DNA from: Platynereis dumerilii
Lineage: Eukaryota; Annelida; Polychaeta; Phyllodocida; Nereididae
Reading direction: 5' to 3'
Assembly (NCBI GenBank): GCA_026936325.1
Contig: JAPTHN010000021.1
Span: forward strand, 2,170,001-2,234,000
DNA: 64,000 nucleotides
Shown: positions 30,618-42,514 of the stretch, one piece after another
How positions within the stretch are numbered: position 1 is the first letter of the stretch
Layout of the letters: every line of letters begins with the position of its first letter
Made by a program: the position numbers and the translations under genes
The notes under the pieces: model-generated
Database searches by the model: none
What the model was told of the DNA's origin: nothing
Seen by the model: only the letters and a program-made list of their open reading frames with translations

Positions 30618-33106
30618 TAGGGTGGCCCAAAAAAAAGTAAAATTTATAATTTTCTATGCGTACATCCACTCATTTTAGGAGAAATGGTGAAAAAAGCACC
30701 CTGTGAAAATTTCAGGAAAATCGGTAGTCCAACTGGTTTCTTTTAAAGGTCCCTCAATTCTCGGCAAAAAGGAAAATTTCAACCATCTTCGCCAATACAT
30801 GGTTCCTTATAACTTACTCAATTTGTACAAAACTGCATTTTCATTGCCACGGTTGTATATATATGTCTTAAAAGAGCTTCAAATTGCATACCAACTGTTG
30901 TGGTCTAAGATAGTCTCAAATCAACTTCCATGGGCTCTTCAGTTCACACTTTTTATGAATGGAAATGTTTCTGAATGGCCGATCCTGATAAAAGAAAGGC
31001 TTCTATTTATTTTTTCACTGGAAATTACTGCTACTCACATTTTCCAAGTTCGTGAATGACCAAATATATATATAAAAAAAAAAGATTTTTCACTATGAGA
31101 ATGCCGGTTTATGAGTGATGAAATTTCATGTTGAAGTTTGTTGGAAACTCGTAAAATAGCTTAGGGGACTTGTGTATTTCAAATTCATATCTTCATCCAA
31201 ATTCATTACAGGGCAACATGATGGGTACCACTTGAAAGACAATATTCTTATGTTTCACATGGTATAAAACATGTAGTCCTATATTTAACTCTTATGAAGT
31301 TAAAATATGAAATGTAACAGCCCCTCTCCGATGTTATCAACACTGTAGACAAAATGTAACATTAAACATTACAGCTCATAACGCAGGTTTCTCCATGGTA
31401 AAAAAAAAGAAAAGTTTAATGTTTTATCTGGTCCTCCTGCTTTTTAGAGAATAATTTCCGCAACACTTTCACGCACAAGAACTGTTAGCTGAAGGGTTAG
31501 ATATCATCCTCACCCCAAAACACCCCATTGATACAAATGAGATCCTCTGGAGCGATCTTAATCCTCTAGAGCAATCTCCACGTGCAGGAATGTCAGGATG
31601 CCAAACAATCAGACTTTTCTAAACCTTTTATAACATTTTTGCCATTTAGGACTCTACCAATGGTTGGATTAACTTCTTAGGGGCAGATTTGAATCAGGTA
31701 CTATACTGATATTTCCAATCGTTACTTCACAATAAGTTCTCCCAGTTTTCAAATTTGAGTAAATGTTCATGGAGTTGGTCATTTTGCATGTATTTTTCTC
31801 AGTTCAGAACAAATTCAAGGACAAGTAAAGTTACAGGAATTCTTATTCTGCAATATTTAGTAGCATAAGACCAAAAGTTTTCCAGTGTATTGAATATAAC
31901 CCTACCCGAGAAGGTGAAACTATCCTATAGAGGACAAAAAACTGTGTCCTTCATGAGCAAGTGCATCAGAGTCAATTTTTTGGAGACTCAAAATGGGCAA
32001 AAAATCTGATGAATTTATATAAATGAAAAAAATATCAGCTGGCAGTCAACTGCTGACCTGTTACTTGCATTTCAAAGTCTGTAATTGGCCGCCCAGAAGC
32101 AGCAAACATGTTTCAGCTGCTCTGATAGGATGCGTTTCATGATTTTTTCCATTCAAAACAAAAACTCATAGGATCTTTTCACTCCATGCTTACAGCAATT
32201 TAGCTGTTATTTGTATTTTGAAGGTCCAAACCATTGTTCAGTCTACTGACACAATTTCTGAATAGCTAAATTTTCAGTTACCCTGATTCTTAAGAAATGC
32301 CTTGAATGAACATTTACTCTAATAAAAGCTGTATTCTAGTCATGAACACAACTCTTCTAACCGTTTGCTCTCCTTTCACTTGCCCAATTGGGGGTTTTAG
32401 CATATCTAAACTACTGCACACATCAGTCTGATTGCTTGCGTATGAGTTAATAAGTACATGTTTCAGCAGGTGAACATGTTCACACAGCTTCATTCCTTGG
32501 AAAATCCAGGATTGTTTCTTTGAGCACAACAAATTGGTCCAGAGGATCGTTATTCCCCTGAGAGGATCTGTTACTGCTCCATGAGGATTAAAATTGCTCC
32601 GGAGAATCTCACTCATATCTATGGGGTGATCCTAGACCATTTATGTTGGTATGCAAATTGAAGCTAATTTTGAGACATTTCCAACCATGGCAATTAGAAT
32701 TCTGTACATTAAAGATTGACAAAGTTGTGGCTTATTGGCAAAAATGGTTGAAATTTTCCTTTTTTGCTGAGAATTGAGGGGCCTCGAGAGACCGCTTAGA
32801 CTTGACTGATTTTAACAAGGTGCTTTTTTTCACCATTTCTCCTGGGGGGAGGGTTGGTCTAGTTGTAGCGTCCAGGGTTCAAATTCAGCTCTTGCTGGGT
32901 CATCTGGGTCTATGTTGAACGGCTGTTTCAATCATCCTTAGCCTCATTGCCGTGTCCTCCTCCTGTCCTAATCAGCCCAAGTGCATAAATACAGGATGTA
33001 AAGCCCCAATCATCCATCCATCCATCACCATTTCTCCTAAAAAAAGCGTGCATGAGAAGTGAATTTCAGAAAATACAATTTTCCCATCCATTTTTAGGCA
33101 TCCCTA
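30618..33106. mobile_element. 2.5 kb hAT-type foldback element
   Basis: TCCAGTAT is duplicated at 30610-30617 and 33107-33114 (8 bp, hAT-type). The ends are TAGGGTGGCCCAAAAA and, reverse complemented, TAGGGATGCCTAAAAA. Pairing continues inward through AGGAGAAATGGTGAAAAAAG, CCCTCAATTCTC, GGAAAATTTCAACCAT and, about 0.9 kb in, CTCTGGAGCGATCTTAATCC against GAGGATTAAAATTGCTCCGG. The arms are thus about 1 kb, diverged, and the right arm is split by a SINE. No transposase frame was seen. Confidence 0.8.
32844..33025 (+). mobile_element. tRNA-derived SINE, copy 2, with 13-bp target duplication
   Basis: Flanked by CACCATTTCTCCT at 32831-32843 and 33026-33038. The head has an A-box-like TGGTCTAGTTG and B-box-like GGTTCAAATTC with part of the anticodon arm missing. 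The body (CTGTTTCAATCATCCTTAGC ... CCTCCTCCTGTCCTAAT) matches copy 1 at 15.2 kb. The tail is (CATC)n. It sits inside the right arm of the hAT foldback, so it is the younger insertion. Confidence 0.85.
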
Positions 33107-33315
33107 TCCAGTATTTATAAACTAGTACGCCAATTAGGACAACTTTTGTATATATATACATGTATGTAGTGTACATATTACAGTTGTCTAATGGGTAAAT
33201 GTGAGACATGAAGATATCTACTCTCTAGAATGTCAATGTACAATGAGGTCGTAAGGACAAGTTGTACATGACATTCCAGGGTGTACATATCTCATGTCCC
33301 ACCGTTTATCAATTA
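33107..33315. other. short spacer between elements
   Basis: Starts with the hAT target duplication and ends with the TTA of the Harbinger-like MITE. No gene. Confidence 0.5.
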
Positions 33316-33727
33316 GGGACCGTTCAGAATTTATGCCTTGGGGGGGGTGGGAGTTTTGGCCGAGGGGGTACTAACTTTTAACGCATGTTTCAAGAGGGGG
33401 GTATTAATTTTTGAAAGCACTTCCAAGGGGGGGGTAAGAAATCTTAACAAAGAAAAAATGTTAAAAAACACGCATAAACTCATTTTATTTTGACTTTTTA
33501 CGCGCAAAAGTACGCGAAATGACGCGAATCTGTACGCGTGGCCATATATAACAATTTATATGTGTGTATTGCTTTGTATGTCGAGGGGGGGGTACTAAAA
33601 ATACGCATGAAACCTAGGGGTGGGGTACTAAAAATCCGCATGAAAGTCAAGGGGGGGGTATCAATTTTTGATGGGAAGTTCCAGCAAAACTCCCACCCCC
33701 CCCCAGTCATAAATTCTGAACGGTCCC
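33316..33727. mobile_element. 412-bp PIF/Harbinger-like MITE, copy 1
   Basis: Terminal inverted repeats GGGACCGTTCAGAATTTA are flanked by TTA on both sides (33313-33315 and 33728-33730), the 3-bp target duplication of PIF/Harbinger elements. The interior alternates G-runs with TACTAAAAAT- and GTATCAATTTTTGA-type words; 'gagttttggccgagggggta' at the left pairs partly with the right. Confidence 0.8.
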
Positions 33728-33844
33728 TTAGAAATTTGTTTTGTGCCATGAAACCCCCTATTATCACAAGAAAGTTATGAAAATTACGAGCCAAATTGTG
33801 TAAAGGAAACATGTCTTATTTCACTCATGTGTTGGTGTTCCCAG

Positions 33845-34014
33845 GCACAGGAGGAAGTTGGCATTTGGGAGATTGCCCCCTTATCAGACTGTTCTGCAGG
33901 AGATAAACGCCTTCTACAAACATAGGCTGCTCAGCAGCAAACCTTCAGCGAATATTCAAATAACACCTTTAATTCTACACCATAAAATCGGTGTGTTTAC
34001 CAAACTGCATATAG
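33845..34014 (+). CDS. orphan internal exon, unrecognised
   Basis: A 170-bp exon between ggtgttcccag and gtaagc. It reads HRRKLAFGRLPPYQTVLQEI... to ...HKIGVFTKLHI, entering in phase 2 and leaving in phase 1. The pyrimidine tract and donor are strong, and the peptide is protein-like with no stop. No family was recognised. The plus orientation matches the 19.3 kb exon and the XK-related gene, but phases rule out a direct join to the 19.3 kb exon, and XK exon 1 appears to start its own frame. Confidence 0.5.
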
Positions 34015-34684
34015 GTAAGCAACAGTGGTCAGGTTGTGGCCTTTAAATGGTCACCCCCTTATCAGGCAGTTTTATTGAATATATTTCAAAAGGGTAACAT
34101 GGGTTTTCAAGTTGCTCATTATAAGCCTACGCGGCAGACTTCAAAAATCAGGTGAGCAAATGAGCTAAAAACAGAATCGGGATGCCAAAAAATCTGATTC
34201 TAATTCAAAAAATTGAGTTAGATTTATTTTAATTAAATTAGATTTTTTCAATTTAAATCAATTCGTATTTTTCCTTAAATAACGGTTTTCAAAGAACCTG
34301 AAGTCATGATGAATAATAAACTGTTTTTAATTGCGTCTTCTGTAATGGGAAAAATCAAATTCACCCAAGGAAAGTTATATGCAATCAAGGCTGAATTCAT
34401 CGCTGTAGATCACAAACATTATTGTATTTTTCTAGCTGCAACTGATTCTAGCTGCAACAAATTTCCCCAGAAATGAATTTAATGTCAATTCAAGCGTGAA
34501 ATTTTGTCAGTTTTTTTTTTCGCAATTATTGTAAGGAACAACCAATTAAATAGGAAAAGTTCTACTTGGCTTGCAAAAGAGCTCAAAAGAGACTTAGCAA
34601 TGTTTGATTGCATTGCGAAGTCACAATTTTTTCCATTCTTTCCGAGCCAGACACCACGGAATATCTACTTCGGAGCAAAGGAAT
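34015..34684. other. probable intron, nothing recognised
   Basis: AT-rich after a strong donor. No repeat resolved. Confidence 0.45.
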
Positions 34685-34860
34685 CAGGGCCGTAGGCTGA
34701 ACAGAATCCTAGGGGGGGGGGCAGTGACTGGTACTGAAGCATAGGGTACGTACCCTGGAAAAACTCAGAATATTTGAAATTCTTACATGTCACACACCTT
34801 ACTTTGCAAAATTCTAGGGAGGCAGCTACCCCCCCTGCCCCCCTGTAGGCTACGGCCCTG
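34685..34860. mobile_element. 176-bp hAT-like MITE
   Basis: Ends CAGGGCCGTAGGCTGAACAG and, at the right, CTGTAGGCTACGGCCCTG. AGGAAT flanks both sides (34679-34684 and 34861-34866): 6 clear bases of a likely 8-bp duplication. CAGGGCC ends are usual for hAT elements. Confidence 0.65.
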
Positions 34861-34978
34861 AGGAATGAATGAAATAATTAACTATGACGACAGAATCAGT
34901 ATTTCATAATTACTGTTTGTTATTATCAGCTGATTATTGTTTTATACTCAACCAAGACAGTTTTCTATTGTCCTTTCC

Positions 34979-35226
34979 CATGGTATAACCAACAGATTCG
35001 TTGGTTATACCACTTTTGGGGATTAAGTTAGTACTTTTTCTGCAAACAAAGCACCTAAAGAGACAACAAAGCACCAAAAATTGGTTAAAAATCATTCAGG
35101 AGTCGTAAATATTATATGGATATAAATCGCTTATACGACTTGTTTTCGGTGCATAACTAACATTTCAGGGGTAATTTACCTCGGCTAAAGCCCTCGGTAA
35201 ATAACCGACTGAAATGTTAGTTATAC
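34979..35226. repeat. two hairpins, remnants of a palindromic element
   Basis: GGTATAACCAAC pairs with GTTGGTTATACC near 34980-35012. ATAACTAACATTTCAG pairs with CTGAAATGTTAGTTAT across 35153-35224, with a second inner stem (GGTAATTTACC). No target duplication resolved. Confidence 0.55.
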
Positions 35227-35287
35227 ACCTCAGACTCGTTGTATAACCTATACATAGATCTTGAACTGGATTAAAGCATGACAGTTA

Positions 35288-35689
35288 GGGACCGTTCAGA
35301 ATTTACGACTGGGGGGGTCGGAGTTTTGGCCGAGGGGGTACTAACTTTTCACATGTGTTTCAAGGGGGGGTATTAATTTTTGACAACACTTCCAAGGGGG
35401 GGTAAGAAATTTTAACAAATAAAAAATATTTAAAAACACGCATAAACTCATTTTATTTGGACTTTTTTACGTGCAAAAGTCCGCGAAATGACGCGAATCT
35501 GTACGCGTGGCCGTGTATAACAGTATATATGTGTGTATTGCTTTGTCGAGGGGGGGGGTACTAAAAATATTCGTGAAACCTTAGGGTGGGGTACTAAAAA
35601 TCCGCATGAAACTCAAGGGGGGTATCAATTTTTGACGGAAAGTTCCAGCAAAACTCCCACCCCCCCTGTCATAAATTCTGAACGGTCCC
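35288..35689. mobile_element. 402-bp PIF/Harbinger-like MITE, copy 2
   Basis: Same family and orientation as 33316-33727: GGGACCGTTCAGAATTTA ends, TTA at 35285-35287 and 35690-35692. It differs from copy 1 mainly by shorter G-runs and scattered substitutions. Confidence 0.8.
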
Positions 35690-35709
35690 TTACCAGATTA
35701 AAGTAAGCC

Positions 35710-35920
35710 GAGAACCACCCAGAGGAAAAAAGAGTACATTTGAAGCGCTCGAATTATTCAAATTACGCTTCATTTATAATTCCTATATGCAAATTCACAC
35801 CCTCCAAATACGCTCCCTTGCAGAAAAGTACACACATTTTTCCACAATTGGAGTACATTTGGTAATTTAAATAATATGAGCGCTTCAAATGTACTCATTT
35901 TTCGTCTGGGCACTCTGGTA
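35710..35920. repeat. small palindromic element related to the one at 20.6 kb
   Basis: The left CCCAGAGGAAAAAAGAGTAC ATTTGAAGCGCTC is mirrored at the right (GAGCGCTTCAAATGTACTCA, then CGTCTGGGCACTCTGG). AT-rich words next to the arms pair as well (ATTATTCAAATTACG / TAATTTAAATAATAT). Boundaries approximate; no target duplication identified. Confidence 0.55.
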
Positions 35921-37176
35921 TCTTCACTGCAGCTGTGATTCCTAATCCTTACCAATTCAAGTGTGGTGGTGTCAAATGATCCAGACATGAGTACAGTATT
36001 TATATTTATATATTTATATTTATGCAAACTGTTTGCAGTTTTTCTAATGTTCATATATTTGATTTAAATGATATAAAACAAGCAGCCATGACCAGAATAT
36101 AAATGATATGCTTAACTGCTGAAGGCAGAATGATTTCAAATAACAATTGGTGGTCATGTCCGGGCAATGGACAGTAATTTGATGTAATTTATTACGTTAA
36201 TACCTGTATCTAAGTTTAGATAACTGTTTCTTTGATAGTGCCCCCCCCCTCCCACTCGGACACTCCCAGTCAACCCAAGTATAGGTGAATGCCCTGAGGA
36301 CCTGAACTGTCAGCTTGTACTGCATGTTTCAGTCTGTCGTTTAGCAGCTGTTCATTCTTTTAATATACTGAATATCAGTTGACAAATACAAGTGTATGTC
36401 TGCGCAAAAATCACAAAAATGCTATGTTTACAATAGCTTACAATGTATGTTAGAATGACTTAGCTTTACTTCAATGCATGCCATGATTGAAAAGAATCAT
36501 GTGATAAGTTGTAACACATTGGCATGACATCAAAATCAAATGACAGCTGAACCCAAGTGTGTTCAATCATTCAATTCTATATATGTCAATATCAAATTAG
36601 ACAAAGACATCATACATTACCTTCAGCAAAAGCCTCACACAGAAATAACATGTCTTCCCAGATGCCTGGCTCCTGAATGTGTGATATGACCTAGATCCAT
36701 ATTAGACGACTGTCAAGCCTGCAATCTGGGTCAATGTGACCTAGATCAACAAGAGGCCTCAGATGGGTTTTCTTCACGACAACATGCCATGTTTGCTGAG
36801 CTCCTCATTACATATGTAATCAATACTTATCTGTTATTGACTTATTGTTCAGTATTTATGTTTTTTTACTTACAAAGGAAAATGGACACAAACGACACAT
36901 GTATATCTTATTTGTAAAAACATATATATATAAACAATAATTAATATATCAGGCTTAAAAAACATTGAAAATATAAACATAATCACAAAGTAATTTGTAA
37001 ACGAGGTTAAAGAACACAAACATACATTGTATAATATCAAATCCTATTGTAGTACAAAACTTCATTAAAATTCAAAAGTAATTACGATAATGACCCAAAT
37101 ATCTTCATTGTCAGAATGAATAATGAGACGTCGCCTATTTGCAATGCGTTATTATTCATTAGGAGGCCAACTTTAA
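35921..37176. other. intergenic or intronic, nothing recognised
   Basis: A C-run (gtgccccccccctccc) near 36240 and AT-rich sequence; no supported gene or element in about 1.25 kb. Confidence 0.45.
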
Positions 37177-38150
37177 AGTGGGGGGAGGGGGCTTGGAGTG
37201 AAAAAAAAAATTCTTGCTTAATTTTGATGAAAAAATTCATTTTGGGTAGTCTTGAAATAAATATTTCTGGAGGGGATGTTTCTTAAGGTGGCTCGATACT
37301 CGTGAACTTTCCAAGATAGGATTTCTTAAAAATAGTTTAGAATTATCCAAAATATAGTTTATAGCAAGGATATGTAAACAAAAGTGGTCGGTACCAGACT
37401 TTTTGTCAAAATATTTGAGGTTATGTATGAGAAAGTCAGTCCACACATACCTGAAAAACTCAATTTTTTTCTTATTTTTCTTACTGTGAATTTTGTTCTG
37501 CCATTCAGTGATCATGCATCCTATACTATGCAATAAAGTATGAAATTAAAGAAGACACTTTCATGGAAAAGCTGATTACAATTTCAAAGAGAAATATTTA
37601 GTTTAAAGCACTTTTCAAGGGGCTCGGAATAAAAGTTTTGATTTTGACAATTTTAACTTTTTTTATAAACCAGGGCGCTAAAAAAAATTGACGAGTTAGG
37701 ATTTTTTATTTCTTTGTCATTTACTTCCAAAAACAGTGCTCAAGGAACAAAAAAATGATAGAGACAAGCCTTCCAACCGCACTTGAAATTGATATAAAGA
37801 TTTATTTGTGTCACCAAGTCATGTTTGAGAAATTAGACTTGCTTGATGAAAATCGCCTGTAAAAATTGACTTTTGCGAGTATAAAGCTGAAATCACGTCC
37901 GATTATAGTCCTCTTCATAGCGCTTCTAATGATCTAAACCAGAAGGCTCTAGCCCCAAGGGAAGTGGCTCAAATGCCAAACAAAGCGGCCGACGCATGAA
38001 ATTCTCGGAATTAAAGAAGATGCTGAAATTGTGTCAGCTGCTTTGGTGACGTTACGATAGATAGGGCCTGCCTGGCTGCGCGGAAATGTCACGCTTACCG
38101 TGAAATAAAAAATTCCCGCCGAGGAAAACTCCAAACCCCCTCCCCAGAAA
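37177..38150. mobile_element. 0.97 kb TTAA-type element, relative of 21.9 kb MITE
   Basis: TTAA at 37173-37176 and 38151-38154. The left end GGGGGGAGGGGGCTTGGAGT and the right end (reverse complement TTTCTGGGGAGGGGG, then GTTTGGAGTTTTCCTCGGCG) match the 251-bp element. The extra interior carries no transposase frame, so it is a longer non-autonomous member. Confidence 0.7.
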
Positions 38151-38585
38151 TTAAATGGTTGCCCCTAAAAGAAATGTGCGGTTCCAGCCAAGTAAACAAA
38201 TATTTATTCTCGGACGTGTTAATTTGGTAAGAACTATAGTTGTTAAACACAAAAAGAGTGCATAATGATATTAAATTTGCATTAACAAGGAATTCACCTC
38301 TCAGTAATTCCGGTTGTGTGTGATATCATGATGGCAACACATTTTTGCAAATTGTTAATTTTTGGTCGAAGTTTTAATGTTAGTCAAGAACAAGAAAAGG
38401 ATGCTTAAAAAGGATACTGGATCAATCTTAATATGAACTAGCATAACTGATATTGCTGTACTATATAAAAAGATTATTATCCCAAATAGTTATGATAATT
38501 ATATGCCCGCAAACAGGAGGGGATCCAGAAAATTCCAGTGGGAAGGGGGGGGGGTCTGTCTGGCTGTCGAGTCGCGAAACGCATA

Positions 38586-38808
38586 CCGTAATATGTAAAT
38601 GGCACTGCCATGAAATTCGCGCAGCAATTCAAAGTTTTAGGACTTACAGTGTTACCATAACTTTTATTTTTATTTCATATTCAATGTATAAAAATATTCA
38701 ATGTTTCAAAAAATTAGGAAGACAGATATGCAGAAAGACAGATAAATGTAGAAAATACAGAGATAAAATATACAATAGATACAATGTAGATAAATAGATA
38801 GATAATTA

Positions 38809-38843
<35 letters not shown>

Positions 38844-40303
38844 CACGGATAGAAATATCAAATAGATGAAAAGGCCTAATATAGGTTGACTGATCAATAA
38901 TCATCTCAATGGTAAAAGGCAGGCAATACTGAAGGCTGCCAAATTTAAGTCTAGGTTAGATTGTTGACAATAATTACATAATAGCATAATAGTAATAAAA
39001 AACAATAACATGATTTGCATGTAGATTAATTGCTCACTGTTACATAATCATCAGTTTATAATGATCATGTAACTTTAATTTTGTTATGTTTTCTTGTTGC
39101 CTGTTTTGAAATTAAATGAATCACTTGTTAATAATTCAGTTTAGCTTGTCAAGGCTAATAATTAACTATTCCATAAAAATTATAGGTACAGGGAATATTA
39201 CTGGAGAAAATTGAATTTTTAAGACACTTTTGAAGATGAATTATGTCTTTTTTTATATATATACGAAACTAAATCATTGATAAGAAGCTGGGCCCACTTG
39301 ACCTAATTTCCAACTGTGGACTGTTGATGTTGAGACCATCACTGCACAGATTTTTGAGTCCTCTCCTGTGCTCAATTTCGCTTTGCGGTGAATAGGGACA
39401 TAGGGGTGAATCGGGACAAGACAGGGATGTCTATTATTTCTTCAAAGATCAAACACTTCTACTCAACCCAGGAAATTTTTTTTTGGTACATGTATAGTAC
39501 ACATACCAGCGCATATTGTTATAGAATTTCATACTTCTAACTGCAGGCAGTGAGGAGCTGCAGCACCTTAAACTTGGCCCTGCATAATTTGAATTTTAAC
39601 ATACTGGTCAAAACTTTGCTTATTCCTCAAAAAATATAAACACCAGAGCCATCAAACTAGCTGGAAACTTTTTAAAAATTTGAAATGGTATCAGGGAACC
39701 AGAATAGTAGACTAGATGTGGGATTATGTATGTTTGGTCACAGGTTAAGATCCAGGTCAATGGCAAAGTTTCGGGAATAATAAAAATATACTCTACCAAT
39801 TTTCATTTGAATGTACTAGCATGGTTTTTTGATAAATATTATTGAAGTTGGCACCATTTATTATAGATTTAGTCCAGAATTCGTAATTACCTGCAAAATT
39901 AGCAGATGACTACAGTTTTTGATAGTTTTCTGCCATTTATCACATTTTTTAAAATCTGCATATTATCAATGAAAATTTCGGATTTTCTCAACATTTTTTT
40001 CTGGCATGTTGTACATGTTTTCTAATATTTATTCACAAGGAACAATCACTCAAAGTAGGTAGGGAGTGTTAATAGTGGAAATAATGGAGTGTCCCGATTC
40101 ACCCCAAAGTATGGGGTGAATTGGGACAGTGGTTTTCTTGGCCTGGAGCAATGGGGATTTAAGATATCATTTCAAGCTCCTGGGGGTACTTAGACCTTGT
40201 GCCCAGACACAATTTGGCACTGCATTTTGATTTTTCTAGATTGACTTTTGTCCACGCCATGACAGAAAAGGCCAATTCTGTCCCTGTTCACCCCATATTA
40301 CGG
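38586..40303. mobile_element. 1.72 kb TA-flanked element nested in the MITE
   Basis: TA at 38584-38585 and 40304-40305; ends CCGTAATATG...CATATTACGG. The undisturbed copy at 52.9 kb reads GCATAATTCAC across the site, here GCATA[insert]TAATTCAC, so the TA duplication is directly proven. Inside, GGGGTGAATCGGGACA-like words occur about five times in both orientations (near 39388, 39405, 40088, 40110, 40280). TA duplication suggests Tc1/mariner or pogo type; no transposase seen. Confidence 0.75.
38797..38850. repeat. (GATA)n microsatellite
   Basis: An imperfect GATA/TAGA tandem run of about 55 bp inside the nested TA element. Confidence 0.9.
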
Positions 40304-40404
40304 TAATTCACGATATAACGTGACTGCACAATGATAAATTAACATGTAAAAAATATAAATTTTGGTCTGGTGGGGGAGATGCATCCCCCCCTCCGCATCC
40401 AGTC

Positions 40405-40927
40405 TTTGGCAGATTTCAGGTCACATGAGTGTCGACGTGATCTGCTCTGCTCACTTCTCAGTAGGTGGCATACTGGTGTGATTCAAGACTGGTCCACATT
40501 ACTTTATTTATTGATTAGGATGGATGCTACCATAGAAGTGCCTGGAGTCTCGTTGCCAATGGTAACAAACCAACATTCAATACTTTGTATTCTATACTTC
40601 ACATGCAACAGGTCTAATCTTCCATGCATGAGTGAACAGCTACTGCGAAGTGCAGAGTCCTTACTGTTCTTTCAGATGATTATTACCAACCAAACCAACA
40701 AAGCCAAACGGGAGTGAATACTGAATAGAAGGCGTTAGTTTTTCTCATGCAGCCACGTTATTACTCGTCATTTAACGCTGTTGTGGTCATTTTGGGAACT
40801 AGCCGCCATTTTGTACCATTGTGAAAGGCAATGGAGACCTGTATTGCGAGGTCTATAACATAGTTTAGTCAGCATGACAACACTGGATTAGCCAACCGAG
40901 TCGACTTCAGACTTCTGTATCTAATCC
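40405..40927. other. non-coding, possible 5' region of the next gene
   Basis: No repeat structure. Short frames without motif. It lies 5' of the small ORF and of XK-related exon 1. Confidence 0.4.
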
Positions 40928-41068
40928 ATGGATCCTGCTACTTTACGAGACATGGCAGTGATAAATCCGGACATTTCGCCCGATGAAGTCCGTCAGGTCG
41001 TTTTCCGCCTCATTTCTCAAATTCCCCGGACCATAACTGAAGATATACGTCGTCAATCGACTGGATAA
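40928..41068 (+). CDS. 46-residue small ORF, unrecognised
   Basis: ATG at 40928 in good context (tccATGG) reads MDPATLRDMAVINPDISPDE to ...IRRQSTG and TAA. Composition is protein-like and the local GC is higher than around it. It could be an upstream ORF in the XK-related leader, a first exon, or a remnant; no homologue recognised. Confidence 0.25.
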   Translation: MDPATLRDMAVINPDISPDEVRQVVFRLISQIPRTITEDIRRQSTG

Positions 41069-41484
41069 TATTCGGAATCCATGGTAAACATTGCATTTAA
41101 TATTCGGCGATGCAGATACATGATGTTTGAATGGATTTATGAATGTTCTGAAGTTCGGAAAACCAGGCCCCATTGACTTTGTACAGGCCCAATGGCTGTG
41201 GGTGTTTCCGGAAATAGTTTTAATGTGCGCTGGGACATCTAAGAGCTGGAAAAAGAAGAGTTCCACTAACACCCCCTATACTCACTGTAAATTATATACC
41301 AGTTGGATGTTCCTAAAAAAGACATTTTGGGCGCGTATTGTCGGTACAGAAGAATATATATAGACCTACAGGAGCTTACAGGAGAATTGAGGACTATCAC
41401 AACAATCGAACATCCTTTTATCCTCTAGGAATTGCAATTCATAATACCTTCCTTGATTGGATATGCCTTGAGAGGAATTACTCA

Positions 41485-41514
41485 ATGTATAAGCCAGTAA
41501 AAATGGAGGATCAG
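41485..41514 (+). CDS. XK-related gene, exon 1
   Basis: MYKPVKMEDQ then the donor gtaaga, phase 0. A second in-frame ATG (41503, aaaATGG) has the better context and would remove six residues. The frame is open upstream to about 41338 without an ATG, so an earlier spliced start cannot be excluded. Confidence 0.55.
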
Positions 41515-42514
41515 GTAAGAGATTTCGGATTTTCCCCAAAATATGTCAACTAAAAAAATTATAATGCCAATGCACCTGGGATGTTTAAAGGAAAGTAATC
41601 TTGTACAGAGCTCCAGTGTAACTGACTTTGCATTGCTCTTTTGAAAAAAAAAGAAGAAATTTCCTGTCACTATGTGAAATATACATGCACAGTTGCAATT
41701 AAAGCCAACTTTATTGTCTATCACTAGAACTACTTCCCATATATATGCGTATTCAAGCTGGAACATTGAATAAAATAACTTTAAAAACTTTACCATTGAA
41801 TTTAATAATTAAGCCTGCCTCATCCATGTCAGAAAACCTCATATATATACGTCACATTTCGCATCTCCATTACATGAAGCAATAGAAAAATTATCAAATT
41901 TCTCGAGTTTTGGGGGCTAAAAACACGGGAATAATGTTTAGTTTTGACCAAGCCAGTTGGGACGCTTTTCAGTGACTTTGACAGATACTTCTTGGTCAGG
42001 AACAGCGCTGACACCTTGCAGAGACTGTTCTCCCTCGTGTGAGTTACAAATACTCAGTTTCAGTTGACCGCTCCCTGGAGCTCATGGAATTGCACACTAG
42101 GTGGCAACACATGACAGCATCTGTGTTCTCCCAATGCTGGAACAAAGGACTGACTTGTGGAGAGTCTTTACCCCTTGTTTATACATGAAGATTTTTGATA
42201 TCTAGGGCAAGACATTCAACAATGATCCTTTTTGTACTGTGTAATAATAATGGTATTAGTAGTATGTATTGACCAAAGAAATGTCACATGGTAAAATAAT
42301 AATAGTCTACACAATTTTGATACAAAAACATCACAAATGTATGATTTTCAGAAATAAATGAGAAAGTCTCTGATATTTCTGAACATTTTCTCTGGACGGT
42401 AGATTCATATTCTAAATTTTTCTATTTCTACATCCAATATTGATGAATTACCTGTACATAATATTATAGAGACTTTCATCTGCTTGGCAAGTAGACTTCC
42501 TCAGTACTGAATAC

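Larger units (their letters stand above)
38514..40404. mobile_element. MITE (family of the 52.8 kb copy) split by a TA-flanked insertion
   Basis: The left part (38514-38585: GGATCCAGAAAATTCCAG, G-run, GTCGCGAAACGCA) and the right part (40304-40404: ATTCACGATATAACGTGACT ... GGTGGGGGAGATGCATCC) together match the reverse complement of 52825-53005 end to end. Between them lies a 1.7 kb element. Confidence 0.75.

Noticed and set aside
30703-31059. 118-residue frame at 30.7 kb as a transposase
   Set aside because: It lies in the inverted arm of the hAT foldback, has no DDE or BED-finger motifs, and its mirror is not open.
40370-40717. 115-residue frame at 40.4 kb
   Set aside because: It starts in the C-run of a MITE and shows no protein-like pattern or splice support.
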